From positions 62,001-126,000 of the forward strand of contig NZ_QQTO01000020.1 of the NCBI RefSeq assembly GCF_003351345.1: a stretch of 64,000 nt of DNA. The letters run 5' to 3'. The position numbers were made by a program, and so were the translations under genes. Origin of the DNA: Allobosea caraganae (GTDB lineage: Bacteria > Pseudomonadota > Alphaproteobacteria > Rhizobiales > Beijerinckiaceae). Below the pieces are notes generated by a model. That model was given only the letters and a program-made list of their open reading frames with translations, did no database searches and was not told the DNA's origin. Positions 59,901 to 64,000 of this stretch are shown here, in pieces; position 1 is the first letter of the stretch; every line of letters begins with the position of its first letter.

Positions 59901-60430
59901 GCGACTTCGTGGTGCGCGACGAGCCGGCGCTGAAGCGCGTCGTCGGCGAGCAGACCAACCTGGCGATGGCGGGCGACGCGCCCGGCGGGGTCGCGACCCC
60001 GCGCATCAACGCCAACGAGGCCGCCTTCACCAAGCTCAGGGCCGAGTTCAGCCGCTCGGCGAGCCGGCTCGACGTCTCCGACATGGTGATCTGGGGCCAG
60101 CAGGTCGGCTTCACCTTGCAGGGCAATGTCGATTACGGCCGCGACCGGGTCGACATCGCCGGGACCTTCGTGCCGGGCTATGCCTTCAACAACGCCTTCG
60201 CGCAGGTTCCTGTCGTGGGTGCGCTGCTCGGCGGCGGCAGCCAATATGGCGGGCTCTTCGCGGTGAATTTTCGCATCTCAGGCGCCGCCAGCGCGCCGAC
60301 CATGACGATCAACCCGCTTTCGGCGATCGCGCCCGGCATCCTGCGCCGCTTCGTCGATCCGCTGGGCGGCTCGCCGATCGAGCGCCCGGTGCAGGGGCGA
60401 GTGTCAGGGACCAACGAAGCCCAGCGCTGA
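56921..60430 (+). CDS. large AsmA/TamB-like envelope protein (DUF3971-type)
   Basis: About 1169 residues. One membrane helix (about 52-79), then a very long beta-rich periplasmic part made of repeated AsmA-like strands (for example LVSVDLRGVNVRLGVNHDGAL, TVRFRDSPIEPITIESAHVEVE). The C-terminal region, with TFVPGYAFNNAFAQVPVVGALLGGGSQYGGLFAVNFRISGAAS, is typical of this group. Such proteins are thought to move phospholipids between membranes or help maintain the outer membrane. The start is uncertain: GTG 56921 has no ribosome site, and GTG 56984 follows AAAGG. Confidence 0.86.
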   Translation: MAGLSGGEESTSLLHPNAKAPVNETTDQRGQAVAKTPACDEVAIVARRAKAGLVTIAVAVVVALVTLAGAAGTLLVTGMIPLSGLEGRISAAIAERLGPDWKVEAEQAELSRIDGRSQLMVKQVSFRHRSGAAFRAPEAVLGYEPLALLRGEIRLVSVDLRGVNVRLGVNHDGALIVNADSAPVEVPPQPVLPDAGHWNAFTSIMGAVGTLAQGDGLLGALETAGMRGARLALVDPDGRQKAGLEDVDIRLSRADNGVTRLTMKGRTGSRWKELSIDLSTDKDGTHHAEVDIIRFEPAEAMALAFGTASVAIDGLPMKGKISLAQKPGGESKIDARFDILPGTVRFRDSPIEPITIESAHVEVESNGGLNDFRIRSTEVKAGATQLHGTGRLKEENGVWQAALDVSGQVAGLDSDPPVAIDRMHGDLTLDQRAGEVRIPSFTVQGPAVHAELTGLVRREGESPYQKLLIKSTDSDARAILAIWPGWTSPELHGTLRRQLLAGRMKSVVVDLDLPAADHARLVKGAGLPDKALSVSVDGTQIRFQPGPGLPPLIDAEVNGTASGRVVTLAIPKATADLGNGRKLALSEGSFSLPEIWVHRAPARVGFRTTGPMDALAALFAYPALKDFTPGALDPASLRGMSDLKTMLVLPLADDVKANEVTVQSSGNFTNVASDSLLAPEKLDGANLAVTFDGNGLSLRGDGRVSGDKAQIEVKQNPKGQGEANLSLVLDNAARQKRGLGAEAGITGPVPVKVTKALGSKGDQPPRIELDLTRAAIESSIPGFAKAAGKPGKVSFNYLADNDGPDLDDFTLDAAPVLIKGKVELGKQNGFESASLSQVRISPGDNLKVEARRDGSLTKLTIRGAVADVRPFVKDLQGAPAPAGRRDKAMPKEADLDIDLDVPILTGFNNEAIGNGKMKLAKRDGDLRSLSFDGRIGKANVTARKGDGSGALVVQSENGGAVLRFFDLYRRAHGGDLILTLGPGETRQSGELLFRDFVVRDEPALKRVVGEQTNLAMAGDAPGGVATPRINANEAAFTKLRAEFSRSASRLDVSDMVIWGQQVGFTLQGNVDYGRDRVDIAGTFVPGYAFNNAFAQVPVVGALLGGGSQYGGLFAVNFRISGAASAPTMTINPLSAIAPGILRRFVDPLGGSPIERPVQGRVSGTNEAQR

Positions 60431-60446
60431 AGTTTGACAATAAGCT

Positions 60447-60555
60447 CAGCCCTCATCCTGAGGAGCCGCGAAGCGGCGTCTCGAAGGATGTTTCAGAGAG
60501 CACTGGAGCACCCTTCGAGACGCAGGCTAAAGCCTGCTCCTCAGGATGAGGGCTG
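60447..60555. repeat. dispersed cruciform repeat between the AsmA-like gene and tyrS
   Basis: Outer 19-bp arms starting CAGCCCTCATCCTGAGGAG (60447-60465, 60537-60555) and inner arms GCGTCTCGAAGG / CCTTCGAGACGC. This repeat style is widespread in Rhizobiales. It may terminate the two converging genes. Confidence 0.85.
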
Positions 60556-60571
60556 AGGAATATCCCGCCGC

Positions 60572-61810
60572 TTATTCCGGCCGGAGCAGGACGTGCTTCT
60601 TCTTGCCGAAGGAGAGCTTGATCACGCCTTCGGCAAGGTCGGCAGCCGACAGCGTCGCGCGCTCGTCGCTGACGAGCGTGTCGTTGACGCGCAGGCCGCC
60701 GGCCTTGATCTGGCGGCGGGCCTCGCCGGTCGAGGGCACCAGCCCGGCTGTGACGAAGGCGCTGAGCACGCCAAGGCCATCCAATGTCGCCTTCGGCACC
60801 GGGACGCTCGGCAAGTCGGCGGCGAGCGCGCCTTCCTCGAAGGTCTGGCGGGCGGTGTTGGCCGCTGCTTCGGCTGCTTCACGCCCGTGCAGCAGGGCGG
60901 CGACCTCGGTCGCCAGCACCTTCTTGGCCTCGTTGATCTCGGAACCGCCGAGTGCCGCCAGCTTGGCGATCTCGGCCAAGGGCAGCTTGGTGTAGAGCTT
61001 CAGGAAGCGCTCGACATCGGCGTCCTCGGTATTGCGCCAGAACTGCCAGAACTCGTAGGGACTCATCAGGTCGGCGTTGAGCCAGACGGCGCCCGACGCC
61101 GTCTTGCCCATCTTGCCGCCCGACGCGGTGGTCAGCAGCGGCGAGGTCAGGGCGTAGAGCTGCACGTCCGACATGCGGTGGCCAAGGTCGATGCCGTTGA
61201 CGATGTTGCCCCACTGGTCGGAGCCGCCCATCTGCAGGATGCAGCCGGTGCGCTTGTTCAGCTCGACGAAGTCGTAGGCCTGCAGGATCATGTAGTTGAA
61301 TTCGAGGAAGGACAGCGACTGCTCGCGGTCGAGCCTGGTCTTGACGCTGTCGAAGGACAGCATGCGGTTGACCGAGAAGTGCCGGCCGACATCGCGCAGG
61401 AACTCGAGATAGTTCAGCCCGAGCAGCCAGTCGGCATTGTTCATCATGCTGGCGCCGCCGCTGAAATCGAGGTAGCGGGCGAAGACTTGGCGGATGCCGA
61501 CGAGGTTGCGCTCGATGTCCTCGACCGTCAGCAGCTTGCGCGCCTCGTCCTTGAAGGACGGGTCGCCGACCATCGAGGTGCCGCCGCCCATCAGCGCGAT
61601 CGGCTTGTGGCCGGTCTCCTGCATCCAGTGCAGCATCATGATCTGGATCAGCGAGCCGGCATGGAGCGAGGTCGCGGTCGCGTCGAAGCCGATATAGGCG
61701 CTGATCGGCCCCTTCACTGCGGCAGCGTCCAGGCCCTCTGGATCGGAGATCTGGTGGACATAGCCGCGCTCGCTGAGGACGCGCAGGAGGTCGGATTTGA
61801 AGCTGGTCAT
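60572..61810 (-). CDS. tyrS: tyrosyl-tRNA synthetase
   Basis: 412 residues, class I synthetase. The HIGH equivalent is in [10 protein letters not shown], then [11 protein letters not shown], and the KMSKS loop is KMGKTASG. The S4 RNA-binding domain lies at the C-terminus ([25 protein letters not shown]). ATG 61810 begins [20 protein letters not shown]. It charges tRNA-Tyr. Confidence 0.97.
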   Translation of the reverse strand: MTSFKSDLLRVLSERGYVHQISDPEGLDAAAVKGPISAYIGFDATATSLHAGSLIQIMMLHWMQETGHKPIALMGGGTSMVGDPSFKDEARKLLTVEDIERNLVGIRQVFARYLDFSGGASMMNNADWLLGLNYLEFLRDVGRHFSVNRMLSFDSVKTRLDREQSLSFLEFNYMILQAYDFVELNKRTGCILQMGGSDQWGNIVNGIDLGHRMSDVQLYALTSPLLTTASGGKMGKTASGAVWLNADLMSPYEFWQFWRNTEDADVERFLKLYTKLPLAEIAKLAALGGSEINEAKKVLATEVAALLHGREAAEAAANTARQTFEEGALAADLPSVPVPKATLDGLGVLSAFVTAGLVPSTGEARRQIKAGGLRVNDTLVSDERATLSAADLAEGVIKLSFGKKKHVLLRPE

Positions 61811-61847
61811 GGCGGGTGCGATCTGATGTCCGTCGTTCCGCCGTCGT

Positions 61848-61887
61848 CTAGAGCATGTTCCGCGAAAGTGGAAACCGCTTTTGCGAC
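61848..61887. repeat. dispersed intergenic repeat fragment
   Basis: TCTAGAGCATGTTCCGCGAA followed by AGTGGAAACCGCTTTTGCGAC. Related in plan to other intergenic repeats in the window (10764-10812). Confidence 0.5.
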
Positions 61888-61919
61888 ACGGTGGCGTCGC
61901 GCGCGCCCGCCGAAGCAGC

Positions 61920-62150
61920 TCAACTGGGGATATACCCCAGCCACGAGGCGACTGCGTCACGGGGGTGGGGTGGGTCGACGAGGCCCCGCTGCAACCCGAG
62001 ATCGCACAGGGACCGTTTGTCGAGTCGGGTGAGGTCGCGCCGTTCCCGTCGTGCTGCGCGCGCCTTTCGCCAAAGCGTCAGCCAACGCTGCCCAAGGGGC
62101 GCAAGGCCTTCGTGCAGATCAGAGCGGCGGGTGTCTGCAATGCAGGTCAT
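61920..62150 (-). CDS. DUF1127-family small protein
   Basis: 76 residues. Core [27 protein letters not shown] matches the DUF1127 (YjiS-like) motif. Arg-rich, no signal. Small DUF1127 proteins bind RNA or act in stress and nutrient responses in other alphaproteobacteria. GAGGATGG precedes the ATG. Divergent from a GcvA-like LysR gene, with an operator-like dyad between. Confidence 0.82.
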   Translation of the reverse strand: MTCIADTRRSDLHEGLAPLGQRWLTLWRKARAARRERRDLTRLDKRSLCDLGLQRGLVDPPHPRDAVASWLGYIPS

Positions 62151-62249
62151 GATCCCATCCTCGCAATGGCGGCCAACAATGGCCGCGCTCGTGGGATCGA
62201 ATCTGGGCGAGGCGCTGCGGCTTCACAAAGCGGAAGATTGCCAACTGCC

Positions 62250-62264
62250 ATAAGCTGTCCTTAT
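62250..62264. promoter_or_regulatory. LysR-type operator in the DUF1127/LysR intergenic region
   Basis: ATAAG-CTGTC-CTTAT is a perfect 5-5-5 dyad 9 bases before the LysR start. A LysR autoregulatory site in the divergent promoter region (62151-62272) is likely. Confidence 0.45.
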
Positions 62265-62272
62265 GCTTGGCC

Positions 62273-63226
62273 ATGGCTCCGCCCTTTCAACCGCTCAAGC
62301 TGCCGCCGCTCGCTGCCGTCCGTGTCTTCGAGGCGGCCGCGCGCCATCAGAATTTTACGCGCGCAGCTGAAGAGCTCGGCATGACGCAGGCCGCGGTGAG
62401 TTATCAGGTCCGTCTGCTGGAGGATCGCGTTGGGGCTGCGCTGTTCGTACGGCAGCCGCGGCAGGTGTCGCTGACGCCGCTCGGGCAGCGGCTGGCCGGG
62501 CCCGTCGCGAAGGCGCTTGCCGATATCAGCACGGTGTTTCGCGAAGTCTGCGAGGAGAACCAGACGGCGCTGACGATCTCGGCCCTGCAAACGATGGCGA
62601 TAACCTGGCTGTCGCCACGCCTTGGGCAGTTCCAGGAGGAGAATCCGCAATTCGAGGTGCGGGTGCGGACCTCGGAGCACCTCGTCGATTTCGCCACAGA
62701 AGCCGTCGATCTGGCCTTGCGCTACGGCGCGGGCGAATGGCCCGGTGCCATCGCCGAGAAGCTGTTCGATTGTCACTATGCGCCGCTGTGCTCGCCGGAG
62801 CTGCGGGAACGGTTGAATTTACGCAGACCCGAAGACCTGCTCCAGGCACCGCTGCTCAGCCCTGGCGATGCGAGCTGGAAGACCTGGTTCGCCGATGTCG
62901 GCATCGACGCGCCCAAGCTGGGCGGGCCGGCGACGATGGCCTTGCAGATGCAGGCGATGAGCATTCAGGCGGCGCTGCGCGGGCATGGCGTGGCAATGGC
63001 CATACCGGAGCTGTTCGCCTACGACATCGCGGCGGGGCGGCTGGTCTTCGCCGCCGAACACGTCATCCGCGATGCGTGGGCATATTGGATCGTCTACCCG
63101 CAGGAGCGTCAGCGCGAGCGCAAGATCAAGCTGTTCCGCGACTGGGCCCTGGCGGAAGCAAGTGCCGGGAGCCTGACGCTGCCCGTGATCCCTGGAAGCC
63201 GGGGCCTGATGGCTCCCGGCTTCTGA
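62273..63226 (+). CDS. GcvA-like LysR-family transcriptional regulator
   Basis: 317 residues from ATG 62273; TTG two codons earlier is less likely. HTH: LAAVRVFEAAARHQNFTRAAEELGMTQAAVSYQVRLLEDRVGAALF, the GcvA/TrpI-like signature. The effector domain spans 95-300 (LTISALQTMAITWLSPRLG, then VDLALRYGAGEWPG). Divergent from the DUF1127 gene, which it may control. Close to the GcvA family by these motifs, but glycine control is not shown. Confidence 0.93.
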   Translation: MAPPFQPLKLPPLAAVRVFEAAARHQNFTRAAEELGMTQAAVSYQVRLLEDRVGAALFVRQPRQVSLTPLGQRLAGPVAKALADISTVFREVCEENQTALTISALQTMAITWLSPRLGQFQEENPQFEVRVRTSEHLVDFATEAVDLALRYGAGEWPGAIAEKLFDCHYAPLCSPELRERLNLRRPEDLLQAPLLSPGDASWKTWFADVGIDAPKLGGPATMALQMQAMSIQAALRGHGVAMAIPELFAYDIAAGRLVFAAEHVIRDAWAYWIVYPQERQRERKIKLFRDWALAEASAGSLTLPVIPGSRGLMAPGF

Positions 63227-63248
63227 CCATCAGGTTCAAGGCTTGGAC

Positions 63249-63920
63249 TCAGGCCTGTTCCTGCTCGGCCTTGGAGATTTCCGGCCCGACCTTGCGGTCG
63301 AGATAGGCGCTGACCTGTTCCATGAGCTGGTCGACGCGGCCGTCGAAGAAGTGGTTGGCGCCGTCGACGACGGCATGCTCGATCTGGATGCCCTTCTGGG
63401 TCTTCACCTTCTCGATCACCGCCATCACCTCCTTGACCGGGGCGACGCGGTCCTCGGAGCCGTGCACGAACAGGCCCGACGAGGGGCAGGGCGCCAAGAA
63501 GGAGAAGTCGTAGCGGTTGGCCATCGCCGCAATCGAGAGGAAGCCCTCGATCTCGGGGCGGCGCATCAGCAACTGCATGCCGATCCAGGCGCCGAAGGAG
63601 ACGCCGGTGATCCAGCAGCTCTTGGCCTCGGGGTTGAGCGCCTGCATCCAGTCGAGCGCTGCGGCCGCGTCCGAGAGCTCGCCGGCGCCATGGTCGAAAT
63701 GGCCCTGGCTGCGGCCGACGCCGCGGAAGTTGAAGCGCAGCGCCGAGAAGCCGCGATTCACGAAGGTGTAGAACAGGTTGTAGACGATCTGGTTGTTCAT
63801 CGTCCCGCCGAACTGCGGGTGCGGATGCAGGATGATGGCGAGGGGCGCGCCCTTCTTCTTGGCGGGCTGGTAGCGGCCCTCGATCCGGCCGGCCGGTCCG
63901 TTGAAAATAACCTCGGGCAT
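63249..63920 (-). CDS. alpha/beta hydrolase
   Basis: 223 residues, cytosolic. Family start ILHPHPQFGGTMNNQIVYNLFYTFVNRGFSALRFNFRGVGRSQG. Catalytic Ser is in GVSFGAW, Asp in HGSEDRV, His in GANHFFDG. Common in alphaproteobacteria as a protein of unknown substrate, perhaps an esterase. Ribosome site AGGCGAG before the ATG. It is convergent with the LysR gene. The last 80 bases of the window (63921-64000) hold its leader only. Confidence 0.9.
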   Translation of the reverse strand: MPEVIFNGPAGRIEGRYQPAKKKGAPLAIILHPHPQFGGTMNNQIVYNLFYTFVNRGFSALRFNFRGVGRSQGHFDHGAGELSDAAAALDWMQALNPEAKSCWITGVSFGAWIGMQLLMRRPEIEGFLSIAAMANRYDFSFLAPCPSSGLFVHGSEDRVAPVKEVMAVIEKVKTQKGIQIEHAVVDGANHFFDGRVDQLMEQVSAYLDRKVGPEISKAEQEQA

Positions 63921-64000
63921 CTCTTGCTCGCCTTTTGTTGGGAGAGGCCGCCCGCAACCCGTCCAATCGGCGGCATGATGCCGCTAAAAAGCCGTGTCGC

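Noticed and set aside
1-64000. tRNA or rRNA genes, CRISPR arrays, insertion sequences, prophage or an origin
   Set aside because: None was recognised on either strand by reading. A tRNAscan or ISfinder run would be decisive.

Overview
The window is a GC-rich alphaproteobacterial chromosome segment, most likely from the order Hyphomicrobiales (Rhizobiales). I would guess a Bosea-like genus from the mix of genes and dispersed repeats, but the genus is an inference. Pointers to the class and order are the alphaproteobacterial complex I subunit NDUFA12, a DUF2155 protein, the B12-dependent ribonucleotide reductase NrdJ, an RNase E with an acidic insert in its S1 domain, and several families of dispersed intergenic palindromes of the kind common in Rhizobiales. 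No rRNA, tRNA, CRISPR array, insertion sequence or prophage was seen.

Layout. Positions 1-10.1 kb are catabolic and transport genes. They comprise a truncated peptide-type ABC binding protein, a FadR/GntR regulator divergent from a short-chain dehydrogenase, a HAD phosphatase, and a sugar-type ABC transporter (binding protein, permease, double ATPase) co-transcribed with an aldehyde dehydrogenase and faced by an IclR regulator. Positions 10.2-14.3 kb hold methionine-sulfoxide repair: a cytosolic free-methionine-R-sulfoxide reductase, then an msrB / CcdA-TlpA fusion / msrA operon for the cell envelope. The fusion carries a methionine-rich repeat linker. Positions 14.4-21.5 kb hold a methyltransferase plus FAD oxidoreductase pair, an aldehyde dehydrogenase, an NAD-dependent formate dehydrogenase with a LysR regulator, and trmO, followed by a selD remnant. 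Positions 21.7-27.3 kb are a LacI-controlled TRAP transporter and 2-hydroxyacid dehydrogenase unit with a clear LacI-type operator at its promoter. A CcdA-like antitoxin gene coupled to an unrecognised low-GC gene follows.

From 28 to 53.6 kb the window is mostly housekeeping: nrdJ, NDUFA12, DUF2155, aat, accC, accB, aroQ, a DsbA-like protein, an aminotransferase, rne, an N-acetylmuramoyl-L-alanine amidase, penicillin-binding protein 1A and prfB. Parts of this order are familiar from other alphaproteobacteria. Accessory genes sit inside it: parDE plus mntH between NDUFA12 and DUF2155, and an MscS channel plus a Phd/RelE module before rne. prfB contains an intact programmed +1 frameshift site. 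The right end (53.6-64 kb) has an SGNH-type envelope protein, an M23 peptidase, a peroxiredoxin, a large AsmA-like envelope protein, tyrS, a DUF1127 peptide divergent from a GcvA-like LysR regulator, and an alpha/beta hydrolase.

The most interesting points are the envelope Msr operon with its Met-rich electron-transfer fusion, the CcdA-like antitoxin whose partner is not CcdB, several well-formed operators that pair with adjacent regulators, two tandem Mur-box-like dyads upstream of mntH, the selD remnant, and dispersed palindromes that have become gene ends.
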